Source: Nageia nagi
Lineage: Eukaryota > Pinophyta
Direction of reading: 5' to 3'
Length of the DNA: 64,000 nt
NCBI GenBank assembly: GCA_050084985.1
Contig: JBITNC010000001.1
Location: 76,136,001-76,200,000 of the forward strand
The notes under the pieces are model-generated. The model was not told the DNA's origin, ran no database searches, and saw only the letters and a program-made list of their open reading frames with translations. Shown here one piece after another: positions 36,420 through 47,595 of the stretch. Made by a program: the position numbers and the translations under genes. Numbering within the stretch: position 1 is the stretch's first letter; every line of letters starts with the position of its first letter.

Positions 36420-39400
36420 TTGATTATTGTAACAAATCAAATAAGGATAATTTAACTTGTGATACTTTTAATTGATGTTGTAATGCTTCTTTGACCGACA
36501 CTTTAGGATGTTGAGGTCTTGGTATTTGTGGCATTATATTTTGTTGATTCATTTTTGTATTTTGTTTATTTTGAATCTTTTGTGCTCTTGTGGCAACACT
36601 AATCATAGAAACATATCATGTGTAATTTGGATCATACTTATGTATCACTTGATTCGTATTCCATGAAATATTATTTGTATGATGAAAAAGAGGATTTTGA
36701 TAAATACATAATTCTTTATTAGGATTTTGCAAAGGGGTATGTACTTGTAAGTTTTGCTCATCAATTAAATCTTGGATCACATATTTTAATAAATGACATT
36801 GATTTGTATCATGACCCTTTTGTCAATGATAATTACAAAATTCATTTTCTCTATACCATTTAGAATTTTTATTTTTCATTTCATTTGGTCTAATTTTAGG
36901 TAATATTATTAATTTATGATCTAACATTTTCTTCAAAATATCTTGAAGAGGTTCAGATAAAGGTGTAAAATTCCTAGAAGGTTTTGTATCTCTTTCAAAT
37001 TCTTGGTTTTGTTTTGGTTCATCATTTTTTAAGTTTGGCTTACATTCTTCTTCCTTTTGGATAGACACTTTATTAGCTGGCATCACCTTACCTATTTGTG
37101 TCTTATTTTTTGTATACCCTTCTCACTTTTTACCTTTTATTTTGCCATCTTGAATTTTAACTCATTCAATTACTACTGCTTGAGAAGTAGCATCTTTAAA
37201 TGTTTTATGTTGTTGCATAAGTAATATGCTACCTATAGGTCATAAGAAAATTTGAATAAATAATTATACTAATTCTTCTTGAGGTAATGTATAAGGCATG
37301 CTTGTCAAAATTACTTGCCATTACGAAATGAAATCATTTATTGATTCATCAGGAAATTGTTGTAATCTTATTAGATCGGTAATAAAGGTTTTATCTTTAA
37401 TATTAATCCTAAAATGTTGTAGAAAAAGGTTTTCCGACTAAGAATAAATTTTAATACTATATTTTGGCAAACTATTGTACCAATCCATGGCTTGACCAGT
37501 GAGTGTCATGAGAAATATTCATAGCATTAAAGCATCATCATTGGCAATTAAATAACTAGAATACTTAAATTTTCTTAAATGTTATTTAGGACATTCTTTT
37601 CCTTTAAAAGGTTCAATTTTAAAGATTTCAAATTTAAAAGGTATATCCTTCTTTGGAACACTTGGATGTATAGGTTCATTATAGATTATCTCATATAAAA
37701 GGCTATCCTTTTTCTATTTAAGCAATACTTCTTCTATCTCTTTTACCCATTTTGTTAGCTCATTATCTTTGTTACTAATTTTTGGTTGAATTTTAGCTAA
37801 AACAATTTTAGGATCATTTTCTTCTTGATATCTTTGGGAGGATTCTAGTAGTAATCTAGAATAACCTTGATTATAAGGAGTAACTTATTGTTGTGGTTGT
37901 TAATAAATTAACATTTTTGTTTGAGGAATTTGTTGTGAAGTTCCCATTACTTGTAATGGTTGTGGTACTTGATAAGTTTGTTGTATATATTGTGGTTGTT
38001 GTTGTTAGATCATGGGTTGATATTCTATCTTTTGACCTTGAGGCAACATTTATGTGATAAGTTGATAATTTGGTAATTTACCTTGCACTTGAGCATAAGA
38101 TATAGCTTGTTGGTTTCGTTGTTGAGTATATGATTGTTGTTGAAATTGGGGAACCACTTATTGATTAAGATGGTTGAATAAGTGGTGAATTTTTTTATTG
38201 AATAGGTAAATACCTATTTTGAAATATAGGTTGCTGTGATTGAACTTGTGGTTGTTGATATGAAGTTTGATATTGATGTGGTGTTGTTTGAATATGCTTT
38301 TGTTGAGACATTTGTTGTAAAGGAATTGTTTGAGGAATAGATTTTCCTTTTTGTACATAAGGCATGAAATTTTATGGTTGATTTTTTTCACTTCTTAAAT
38401 CCAATCCTTGTGTTGATTTGTAATGGGGATTTACTTGTATGTTTTATGCTTATGATGATAAGGTTTGTGGTTTTGGAGTTTGTAATACTAGTATCATACT
38501 TTGAATTGGTTGACTTGTTGTATGAATAATACTAGCTTATTCCTAATACATTAGTTATTTTTCTTTTTGTTGTACTTGTACCATATGACCTTGGGTTTGC
38601 ACTTGTGGTTTTATAAGAGTTTGACTTTGTTGAGGCATATTTAATATATATTCATATCTAAGTGTTTTAGGATTTTGATATTCTTATGGCATGCCTAAAC
38701 TATATTGTATTTGTGATGGCATTTGGAATTGTTGTATCATCTTTGATGTATTTTGAATTTGGGATGGAAATTATTATTGAATATCAAAAGCTTGTAATAC
38801 AACTTGAGGATCTCCTCTCTATTGAAAAGGTATTAGATATTATTGAGTAAACTTAATTAACTCTTGTCCCTTTTTTGCTTCTAAATCTTGATCATATCTT
38901 TGTAAATTTTGTTGAAACTCTTATTGTGTAAGTTTTGGTAATTCTTTTTTCTTTGTATGCATATATGGAGGAATTGGTTGTAACATTAGTCATTTACTAC
39001 TAGATTCTTGTAACTTTGATATTTTTTTAAATGGAATAATTTGCAAATATGAGTACATTGTTGATGTAACAAGATTCTTATAATGGTTTTGTTCAGGTTA
39101 CAAAATTTGATAAGGATTATAAAATGAAGTAAATCCTTCTAAATTTTGTGATACAGGACTAGCTGTATGTATAGATACCTTATCATACATGTCTTGCATC
39201 TCTCTTGAAATTGTTGATGGTGTATAAATTGATCGTCTAACATAGGAAAGAACAAATGAACCATCTAGTAAATATTTCTTAACTTTTACATACTTTGGTT
39301 TAAACACTCCCTTTTGTAATACAAGGTCAGTTGCATGTGTACTTGATAGGTGTTTTAATTTGTTTGGAATTCATACAGATGATTCTAAAGGTAATTCATC

Positions 39401-39720
39401 TAAATCATAATGAGTACCACATGGAGAAAGACTATGAACATGAGGAGAAGCTTGAGGTATATGTAATTGAGTTAATTTTCTTCTAGCTTCTATCAACATA
39501 AGATCATGCTTTGTATATGTTTTTTGTGTTCTACTAAGTCTTTCAATATTTTCTTTTTCAAAAGATTCCTGAATTAGATTAGCTTCAAAATCTTTTGGAT
39601 ACACTTCTTGAAGTAATGGTGTAATACTAGATTCACGATGTGGAACTTGTTGTAGTGGCTATAAACTAGTTCTATTTATTTCTTCTAAATTAATGGAAAT
39701 TGGAATTTCTCTACATTATC
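36420..39720 (-). pseudogene. Gag of element B, with glutamine-rich N-terminal part
   Basis: Gag forms the particle that packages element RNA. From the N-terminal side: 39371-39604 reads MYPKDFEANLIQESFEKENI. A long stretch rich in Gln, Pro and Ser (about 38000-39000, for example QTLIKPQVQTQGHMVQVQQK and QTSYQQPQVQSQQPIFQN) follows. The gag core at about 37350-37660 has PFKGKECP, LMTLTGQAMDWYNSLPKYSI and FRINIKDKTFITDLIRLQQF. A CCHC-like knuckle NEFCNYH-stop-QKGHDTNQCHLL lies at about 36785-36850. The core and knuckle match Tat gag proteins. The Gln-rich part is longer than I would expect. Stops are scattered throughout. Confidence 0.8.
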
Positions 39721-41180
39721 GAGGTATTTGTGAATGAGTTTGGACCATATATCAAAAAATATACAACACAACTAAGCTATATTTTTTAACTTTTTGTGAT
39801 TTTTTATGTATATGAGAAAATAATTATACACAAACATCCTACATGCATGCATATACTTATTGGCATGTTTATATATATATTATATATATATTTTAAATTT
39901 GTTATTTTAGTCAGGTATTTTAATAGGGTAGGCTGGTATTACTAAAGGATGTCTAAAGCAAAGTCACAACTTGGTATCTAAAAATATACTTATACAAATA
40001 AAATATAAAAGTCTCATGAAATGCAACTTAACAAATAAAATATATTTATGTAAACTATCCCTCCAAAGCATTCATGACTATTTTTATCTTTATTTTAATG
40101 TGATACAAATAGAATTTTAATTAAATGAATCTTAACATAAAAACCCCCATTATTGTTTTTAGTTATTGTGTTAAATGAGATTCATTAACCAACTTTAAAT
40201 GAGATTCATTAACTCCTTCTACCTATGGAAGTATTATGTATGGTAAATTACCTCTTCTTACTAGTCACATTCAACCTTTGACCTCTATTGGAGTGGTAAC
40301 GGTAGACTTAGTAAGAAGCCATTATGTGTAGATAAATTAATTAAAATGAGATTCAATTACTCCTCTAAGAGTCACATATCCCTTTGACCTCCATTGGAGT
40401 GGTAGGGGCAAATATCTTCAAGAATGTTAATGTGAGGTTTATTCCAAAACAAAGTGAATTCATTTCCTCTTTTGTTCTTTTCTCAGCTTGCTCAGGATCA
40501 CTAATGGTGCAAGATTAGAGGCTTACTCAGCAAATAAAAATTTTAAGTGTGAAAATAATCACAAATAATTAAATATTGATTCTTTTACCTTAATTTCATT
40601 TCAAACTTAATTATGATTCATTTACCCCTTCCAATTATGGAAGTAAATTAAATTCTTTCTAAATTATGTGAAAATATCAAAAAGGATCATTTATTTTTCA
40701 TTATAAAATCCATTTTGGTCACCTAAGATCACCTTTTAGTACAAAGGGAGAGTATATATGGATAAGATAACAAAATTTGTTTATGTGAATATAATTATCC
40801 CTAAAAAAAACACTTAAATATCAAATAATTTTACATATGTAAAATAACTTTAGCATTTCATCTACCCTTTCTTGTATGCACTTTAAGCAAAGAAATCATA
40901 GATAAATTGTATATTATTTACCTTTTTTTGTTTAGTGCCTAGATACCAAAATGTGAAAAGGTACTATGGCACCTATATTCCAATCACTAACATTCTATAT
41001 CAATTGCTAGCATTCAATATCAATCATTGACATTTGGCTATAATCACTAGTGTGTCCTATATAGTTCCTACAAAATATATATTACAGAATTTGAAGTTAG
41101 TGATCTAGATAAATTATATTGATAATATATAATAAGGAAATTAGAATTAAATACAATAAATCAAAATCCTTATTTTCAAA
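39721..41180. other. 5' untranslated leader of element B
   Basis: Between the primer-site-like sequence and gag there is about 1.4 kb without clear coding potential. It contains three copies of a GAGATTCATTAACY/ATTGGAGTGGTA-type phrase near 40130-40450 and again near 40600. Leaders of this length are normal for Tat elements. Confidence 0.5.
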
Positions 41181-41189
41181 AGGTTTAGG

Positions 41190-41208
41190 CCTTCCTTCTA
41201 GCACCAAA
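41190..41208 (-). other. Primer-binding-site-like sequence of element B
   Basis: On the minus strand the 5' LTR end ACTAACA is followed by TTTTTGGTGCTAGAAGGAAG. A TGG a few bases after the LTR is expected where the CCA end of a tRNA pairs. I cannot name the tRNA from sequence alone. Confidence 0.6.
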
Positions 41209-41210
41209 AA

Positions 41211-42064
41211 TGTTAGTGAAAAAATCAACCTTTTTAGCAAACAAGATAAACACAGTTAATACAATTTGAAATTTTATTAATTTTTTAGAAGACCTCGATA
41301 TTACAAATTTCAAATCACTAGATCTAGTTGGCTTGTGAAAGAGCTTTTCTCAAAATGTATATAAAAAATAAATTGAATGGAGTATATAGATGGAGGGTCG
41401 TTGATGACCCTTATTGGAACTCTAGTGATTAAGATGAAATGCTATCACCCAATATCAAGTCATTGGAGATTGTATGATTTCAAATTTTATGATTAATTTG
41501 AATCACTTTCTCTAGTTTTGGGTTTTTATCATTTGTATCTTGATGCCTCTTGAATTTTGTTGCATCTTAATACTTGTAAACTCTACACACATGCTCAAAC
41601 AATACATTAAAACATACCTATACTCTTCATGAAATCTTAACATAAGGAAGAAAAACATATAACAATACTCCAACTGAAATAATCCTCGTAGTTCAATCTT
41701 CATTTCAACAACATAAGTCTACTTCAAATTTTAGGTCACTATTATCTATTTGCTGCAAGTATTTATAGATTTTCTAATGGGTAGGAGTCAAAGTTTATCA
41801 TCAATTCAAAATGACCAAAGGGATTTCATGTCTAGTGAAAATGCAAGTAATGACTCACCCTTTCCATCTATAGTTTTATGGAGAGGATGAAGCTTACAAT
41901 TCATCTTCTATTTTTTATGTTTTGTGTTTTTTATTGCAGAGTTATCAACTATCCTAAGTGGATGTCAATGACCTAAACTAATTGCCAATGATTGTGGCCT
42001 AATAATCAATATTTTAAGTCTTTTGATTTTTAATGTATAAGTGGATTGTATTTCAATGTTTAAA
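41211..42064 (-). repeat. 5' LTR of element B
   Basis: It pairs with 24314-25192 over its whole length, roughly 85-88% alike by eye, differing mostly by transitions. The left end is TGTTAGTG. The right end, GTTTAAA, has lost the terminal CA seen in the partner (GTCTACA). Confidence 0.85.
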
Positions 42065-42150
42065 ATCTAAACTAGGCATATTAGTAAAACACCATGCAAA
42101 ATTCTTATGATTTTTAAGAAAAAAATTTATACCTTTCTTGCTAAGGTGTT
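42065..42150 (-). pseudogene. Start of element A reverse transcriptase, cut off by element B
   Basis: The minus strand reads NFAWCFTNMPSLD and then meets the LTR of element B. This is the conserved N-terminal box of gypsy RT (FAW....MPGLDP). The continuation PSFVIHNLPL is at 24300 and below, so the gene was split at this codon by the nested insertion. The first five bases here (ATCTA in plus-strand reading) are the right target duplication of B. Confidence 0.85.
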
Positions 42151-42380
42151 GGAATAGCAGCTCCAACCTTTATCAATCTCTCTTCATCACTTATTTTGAT
42201 GTTGATATTTATAAATTATTCATTTGAGAATGTTAATTCATCCTTTTTCTATAATAATGAAGGTAACTCTTCTAATCCCTGAACATCACCTGTATCATCA
42301 TCTTCTTGGTGAACTTGAAATACTTCATTATAGTTCACCTCTTGTCCAAAATACTCATACTCACTAAGAATGTAACTTAT

Positions 42381-42755
42381 TTACCATTTCTCATTTGATT
42401 TAGGTAACTTTGAATGTGCCCCCATGTATTCTAAGATATCATCATTAGTATTAAAGCAATCAAACTCAAGTGGTATAATATCATCAAGCGATAAATCTTC
42501 ATCAATATCATCAGAAAGCTCAATTATATTGAATTCTTTAACAAAATTGATAGGTACTATAGTGTGTTTTATATTCTGATCGCTACCCAATCCATTCTTA
42601 ATTTTTTGAGTTCCTAAATAAGTAGGAAAAGAAGACATACCATATTCTAATTTACCTAAATCCCCTTCTTCATACTTGTAATTTTCTATCATGTATTTAT
42701 GTGCAAAAGGAGATGGAAAAGTTTTGCCTATTGTGTTCTTCATTTGACCTTTCAT
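42381..42755 (-). pseudogene. Protease-to-RT linker of element A
   Basis: It is open for 124 codons and reads MKGQMKNTIGKTFPSPFAHK, later LSDDIDEDLSLDDIIPLEFD. It is acidic near the end, as this linker often is in Tat polyproteins. No catalytic domain. Confidence 0.55.
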
Positions 42756-43059
42756 TGAGGCACCTAGGTTAGGAGATAATATTGTTGTAGAGCAAGAAAC
42801 ATCATCTTCTTCACTATTTTTACATCATTAACAATGTGTAGATAGTATTACACCCTATTTATGGCCCTCAATACTAAGTATTTTCAATTGTACCAAATAT
42901 TTTATGAACATTAACAAATCAAAGTTCTCAATTTATATGTTCCCATTCCTTATCTCTATAATTTGAAGCTATTTTTTATTTTTATCATTGATGAATCTAC
43001 CTCCAAATTTATAATTTTATACCTAGGACATGGTGAATTCCTATATTTCTATTGCATTA

Positions 43060-43440
43060 CATAAGGCATATAATTATGGATCACCTATTACTGTATGTAC
43101 CTCACATTGATATTCAAATTTCAACCTACCATGTACTATTGATGGTATTGCATCCATATCATGAATTCAAGGTCTTCCTAATAATAGGTTATAAGATAAT
43201 TTTGAATCCATAACTTGAAACTAAGTTTCAATCGTTCTGACCCCTATTCTAACCAAAAATTGTAGCTATTCCAAGTGGCCTTTTTTATAAACTATTGTAT
43301 GCTCTAATTCAAAATGTGGCTTCTTCTAAAGCAGGTATCTCTACACCTTTCTCTTGAAGTTATATCAAAAAATTATGAGAACACACATTAACAAATGATC
43401 TATTATCTACTAATGTTCTTTTTATTTCCCATCCTTCTAT
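43060..43440 (-). pseudogene. Aspartic protease region of element A
   Basis: The minus strand reads RTLVDNRSFVNVCSHNFL, where DNRS takes the place of the usual DTGS/DGGS active site. Then RIGVRTIET, and FQVMDSKLSYNLLLGRP followed by IHDMDAIPSIVHGRLKF. The second part is the typical Tat protease end. The active-site glycine is replaced and there are in-frame stops. Confidence 0.75.
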
Positions 43441-43664
43441 CATAGGGTGATGTACAAGGCTAAACATTTAGCAATAATTTATTTATGATGTATTTCATAC
43501 CTATAAAATGAAATTCCATTACATTACTTAATCGACCTAAGTTTTTTTGAAAATATAGCAGTAATCATATTGGTGGGAATGATTCCTTTTTAATAAAGCA
43601 TACAATATATCTTGATGTTTTTCATATGTATATATGAGATAATATAATATAATATTAGCAAAAG

Positions 43665-44990
43665 TAGTTTTTAATTACTCAATCATGTTATAAGATTTAG
43701 GATCACATGGGAAACTTACTTGTTTAGTAGTAACCAGATTCAAAATGTTCCTTGGACACCCCCATAATGCTACACAAATATTTTTATCGATTGAAACTAT
43801 GTTTACTGCAACTTCTAGATTTGAAGTAGCCTGATTAGTTTCATATTTTCCCTTATGCAATAAGGTCCAAAATTATATCTCCTAATGCTTTATAAAAAAA
43901 TGTAGAGTGACCTCTTCTTTGACGATAAGCACAATAAGCATTAGAATTTTCTATTAAAATACTATCATCTTTTGCTTTTCTATCTAATGGCTATAATAAA
44001 CCCTTCTTAATAAAATCTCTCAAAATGAACTTTGGCTGAATTGGAAATATATACCTTCTATCTCTAGTTATGGTTGATCTTGTTAAAGTAGGGGTAGGTG
44101 CAAATGCATTAATCATATTTATTATTTTCTATTCCTTCTTGGTTTATGTATTACTATTCTCCTTATTGTATGAAGTATATGTATACTTGAGATCTCCTAA
44201 CTCAAGTAAAATGTTTTCTTTTTGTAATAATTCTTTTACCAATACCCTAAATCCAATACCTTTCTCAATTGGAGTATGCAAATTAATAATTAACAAAATA
44301 GAATCTTTTAATATACCATAAATTTCATTCTCATACAACTTGTTATGAATAGATTTTTATACCTTTTTGAATCTTTGAATATACTTTTCTAGGGTTCCAT
44401 TGCTTCCTTGGTGCAAAGCACACAATTATATAACAATTCCTTCCTTTTTGATATTATGCTTGTATTGATCCATGAATACTTATATGAATGACTTAAATGA
44501 ATCTATGGATCCCTCAAGCAAATTATAGAACCATTTGTTGGTATCACCTTTTAAACTCCTTGGGAAAACTTTTGCCATCAATTTCACCTCTGATCCTAGT
44601 TCCAATAAGTACTCCTCCTGAAAACTAATATGATGTTATTTTGGGTCTTGATCAACACTAAACATCTCAAACTTAGGGGCCTTGTGATTGAGTGGTGGGG
44701 GATAATTATGGATATCATATAAAAAGGGTGTGGTAAAGACACCATCATAATCTTTCTCTTTTTATTAGGATCTCTTTCTATTCTCAATAATGATTATCCT
44801 TTCAATTATGTTTGGATCTATAGTTGAATTCAAATTACTACCTAAACTCTGCATCATAGCCATTTGCTTGGCTAAGTGTTGTACATCTTGGCTAATTATG
44901 TTACAATATATTCCATTTTTCACATCGATAATAGCATAAAATAAGTATGTTCATGTTGTTAGCAATGTTATTTATGCATAGAAATCTCAT
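43665..44990 (-). pseudogene. Gag of element A
   Basis: The minus strand reads LLELGSEVKLMAKVFPRSLK and GDTNKWFYNLLEGSIDSFKS (about 44470-44620). Next come LCALHQGSNGTLEKYIQRFK (about 44360-44430) and the open frame 44144-44338 (MYENEIYGILKDSILLIINL). A knuckle-like box, YCAYRQRRGHSTFFYKALGD with IILDLI, lies near 43870-43940, with the last Cys of CCHC missing. The open frame 43675-43860 (MHKGKYETNQ...) follows toward the protease. Order and motifs match Tat gag. Confidence 0.8.
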
Positions 44991-45023
44991 GAGATCTCAT
45001 TGGTTGGGCAAGATGAATCGAAA

Positions 45024-45038
45024 CAACCAGGTTCACCA
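45024..45038 (-). other. Primer-binding-site-like sequence of element A
   Basis: On the minus strand the LTR end GTGTACA is followed by TTTTGGTGAACCTGGTTG. As in element B, TGG lies three to four bases from the LTR. The tRNA is not identified. Confidence 0.55.
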
Positions 45039-45041
45039 AAA

Positions 45042-45665
45042 TGTACACTAAAAATAATGTATAAATAATAAATCAAAGCACTATTTTTCTATAATGTAAT
45101 ATTGAAGCATATATCAAAAATATGACATCATTATGAACATGATAAATGAGATATCTTCATCAAATTTGCATTTATATGAAATAACAAGAATCATAGATCA
45201 ATCGCAACAACATACCATGAGAAATGATCATCATTAACAACCTTAGAGAAGCACATCATTAACAACTAGTAATATGTAGATATATGAATAGAAATTGAAA
45301 TATTCAAAATAAGATGAAGGGTATAACAAATATAAGAATGGGTGGTGTTATGAAACACCTTTATTGGTCGAGTCAAATGATATTGCATGTTCTAATCTTT
45401 TCCTTGAGCTATTTGCTCATATCCCTTATGTTGCCTTTTGATATTCTTTTATAGCAATGTTTTGATCCTCTTTGATTGTTAGGATCATTGCATATTACAT
45501 TGTTTATGGTTTTTTATTAATATTTGACACCTCTTACATTATACGACAATCCATTACATTGATTACATCACCTTGGGTCTATTTTGATTCTTTTTACAAT
45601 AAATATTCCTTGATACTATAAAATGAGTTATCTAATACAAAGAAATTCATTTTTAGGTGTCTACA
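45042..45665 (-). repeat. 5' LTR of element A
   Basis: A 624-bp partner of 3864-4488. In plus-strand reading it runs from TGTACACT to GTGTCTACA, so TG...CA ends are intact. Five bases beyond it read ATTAT, matching the left flank. Confidence 0.85.
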
Positions 45666-45686
45666 ATTATTATTATTATTATTTAA
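45666..45686. repeat. (ATT)n microsatellite, right flank of element A
   Basis: The run starts at the first base after the LTR. With the TTA run at 3846-3863 it suggests element A inserted into a TTA microsatellite. Confidence 0.8.
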
Positions 45687-45688
45687 AC

Positions 45689-45740
45689 ATATATGCAAAA
45701 TATTGATACATTGAAAGGGTCCTTGAAGTGTTTGAATTTC
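45689..45740 (+). pseudogene. PPR-repeat shard
   Basis: It reads YAKY-stop-YIERVLEVFEFL. It is a near copy of the shard at 2163-2204 and again abuts a TTA/ATT run, but on the other side. Confidence 0.45.
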
Positions 45741-45836
45741 TAAGTCCATGGTTCATTGCCAATATGTGCATCACCAACAATGCCCTTGCTCCTTCATTTA
45801 CTCTCTTAAATCTGACTTGTTCATGATTATTTATTA

Positions 45837-45933
45837 CTATTTATTATTATTATTTTATTTATCATTTGTTTTAATATTATTATTGTTATTATTGTTTTTT
45901 TATTTTTACTGTTATTATTATTTTTATTTAATA

Positions 45934-45985
<52 letters not shown>

Positions 45986-45988
45986 AGG
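45837..45988. repeat. Degenerate (TTA/ATT)n tract
   Basis: About 150 bases of ATT-type units, ending in a perfect run at 45938-45985. It produces a false poly-leucine frame. Confidence 0.9.
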
Positions 45989-46039
45989 TTTCTATTGGTG
46001 GCATCAAATCTTGTGTGGCCTAAGATGCTTATTCAAATA

Positions 46040-47430
46040 TGACTATATAACCTTTGCTAGCATTCATTAGCATATGCCATGTGTAGTTGTTGTGGTTGTG
46101 AACAAGGGTGCAACAAGTTTTCATTTGAAAAGTTATTTTAACAATATTGATAGATATATTTTAAAAATAAATATTTTATTTTAATTGAAAATCATTTTAA
46201 ATTTTTTTAAATAGGTCATTCTCTTAATACATGCTAAGGTCATAGGTAGTTATGTTTCTTACTGCATAGAAGCTCTTAAATTTTCAAAAAATTATACTAC
46301 AAACATAAACTTTTCTCAATAAAAAAATGCTCGTCATAAATTTTTTTCAAATTATTCTTTAAATCTTATATGATCATATTACTATTTTGAATTCATTTTC
46401 ATTTAACTTATAAATAATATAATTAAATAATAAATTTATAAATTATTTATATTAACAAATTATAAAATATAAAAAATAATTTATTATTATTATTATTAAT
46501 TATTATTATTTTATTGTTAAGATAAATAATATGCTAGGATGAAGGGAAAAGGGTTACCCAAATATATATAAGTTTGTTGGTGTTTGATTTAGGAAACATC
46601 AATTTCTTTCATGAATAAAGGATGAAAGCAAGAAGTTGGGTCCACTTGAAGAGGATGTATGGGTGAAAAATTTGGAGTAGAAAATATAGAGATCCTAATA
46701 TAAAATATATTAAGATCCTAATTTTTTAAGTAGCTTTAGGATCTTGAACATAGATTATATTGGGATCTTGATATAGGATCGAAATATCGAAATAAATCAA
46801 GATCCTAAAATTTCAAGATCTCTATATTTTTTAAAATATAAATATCACACAACAAGTTGTGGAGCTCATTCTCTAGCTCCCCAACTTGTAACTCCAAAAC
46901 CCTCGTAAGGTTGATAGATGTCCATTTCAAGATCCTAAAATTCACTACTATTTGTACCTCTGATTGCCTTCATTTTCACTAAGCTTTATCCATCTAAGCT
47001 TTAGTAACCATGTCCCTATTTTTTTGAAATTTTTAACTAAAAATTTGATGTTTTTTGTGAATTTTTGTTTTGTGAAATTTTCATTTCTTTTAGTTTAATT
47101 TGTGAGTTTAATAGTGAAATTGGTAGATGTAAAAAATACCTAGTTTTAAATTAACCAAATCATAACACTTATAATCCTTCATAAGTAAACTATAACAATT
47201 TTATTCCTTCACACCTAAACCAAAATATTGCATTCTCATCACCATAAATTGCACACCAAATTTTAATTGTTTATTATATAATATAAATATAACCATAACT
47301 ATAAAAAATGTACTAAGTGTTTATTGATCAATGGAAATAAAAATACACTATCCCTATCATATTATCATTTTCCTTCCTCTAAACATACTTCACAAGTTAG
47401 TATTGGACCTTAAAATTATAGGTATTTATC
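46040..47430. other. Intergenic, mostly unrecognised
   Basis: AT-rich. It holds an ATT run at 46476-46510. At 46690-46945 there are repeated AAGATCCTAA / AGGATCTT words in both orientations that could form hairpins. No gene was supported. Confidence 0.45.
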
Positions 47431-47433
47431 AAA

Positions 47434-47595
47434 TTTAAGTTAGTTTGATAAAATATTTAGGTTATTTTGATAAACTTTTATATTATTTTTATAAAAATTT
47501 CAGTTAGTTCAATAAAAATTTTAGGTGAGTTTGAACAAAATTTAAGTTAAGTTGATAAAAAATTTAGGTTAGTTTGATCCAAATTTAGTTTAGTT
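47434..47595. repeat. Minisatellite-like array, ~22-bp unit, about 7 copies
   Basis: The unit is close to TTTAGGTTAGTTTGATAAAA and recurs with 20-22 bp spacing (TTTAAGTTAGTTTGAT, TTTAGGTTATTTTGAT, TTAGGTGAGTTTGAAC, TTAAGTTAAGTTGAT, TTAGGTTAGTTTGAT). Copies are diverged. Confidence 0.6.

Larger units (their letters stand above)
24314..42064 (-). mobile_element. Element B: complete Tat-type LTR retrotransposon nested in element A
   Basis: This is a minus-strand element with 5' LTR 41211-42064, a primer-site-like sequence beside it, gag with a glutamine-rich N-terminal part, protease, RT, RNase H, second RNase H, integrase, an antisense plant mobile domain gene, a polypurine tract and 3' LTR 24314-25192. 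The order RT, RNase H, second RNase H, integrase is that of the Tat clade, and an antisense gene before the 3' LTR is known from several Tat elements. It sits within the RT gene of element A: the minus-strand RT reading stops after MPSLD at 42070 and resumes with PSFV at 24308. It is therefore younger than A. All genes are broken. Confidence 0.9.
3864..45665 (-). mobile_element. Element A: giant Tat-type Ty3/gypsy LTR retrotransposon, interrupted
   Basis: This is a minus-strand copy-and-paste element. From its 5' end it has: LTR (45042-45665), primer-site-like sequence, gag, protease, start of reverse transcriptase (RT), nested element B, remaining RT, RNase H, second RNase H, integrase, a long uncharacterised 3' region, polypurine tract, LTR (3864-4488). 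The LTRs are 624 and 625 bp and about 85% alike by eye. The five flanking bases are ATTAT on both sides, though they lie in TTA repeats, so the match is weaker proof than usual. After removing B the element is about 24 kb, large even for the Ogre/Tat clade. The span from integrase end to 3' LTR (16.6 kb) probably holds further insertions. The second RNase H places it in Tat. Stops, frameshifts and catalytic changes show it is dead. Confidence 0.7.

Noticed and set aside
45748-46023. 91-codon plus-strand frame with a leucine run
   Set aside because: It is the translation of a TTA/ATT microsatellite and has no flanking domain.
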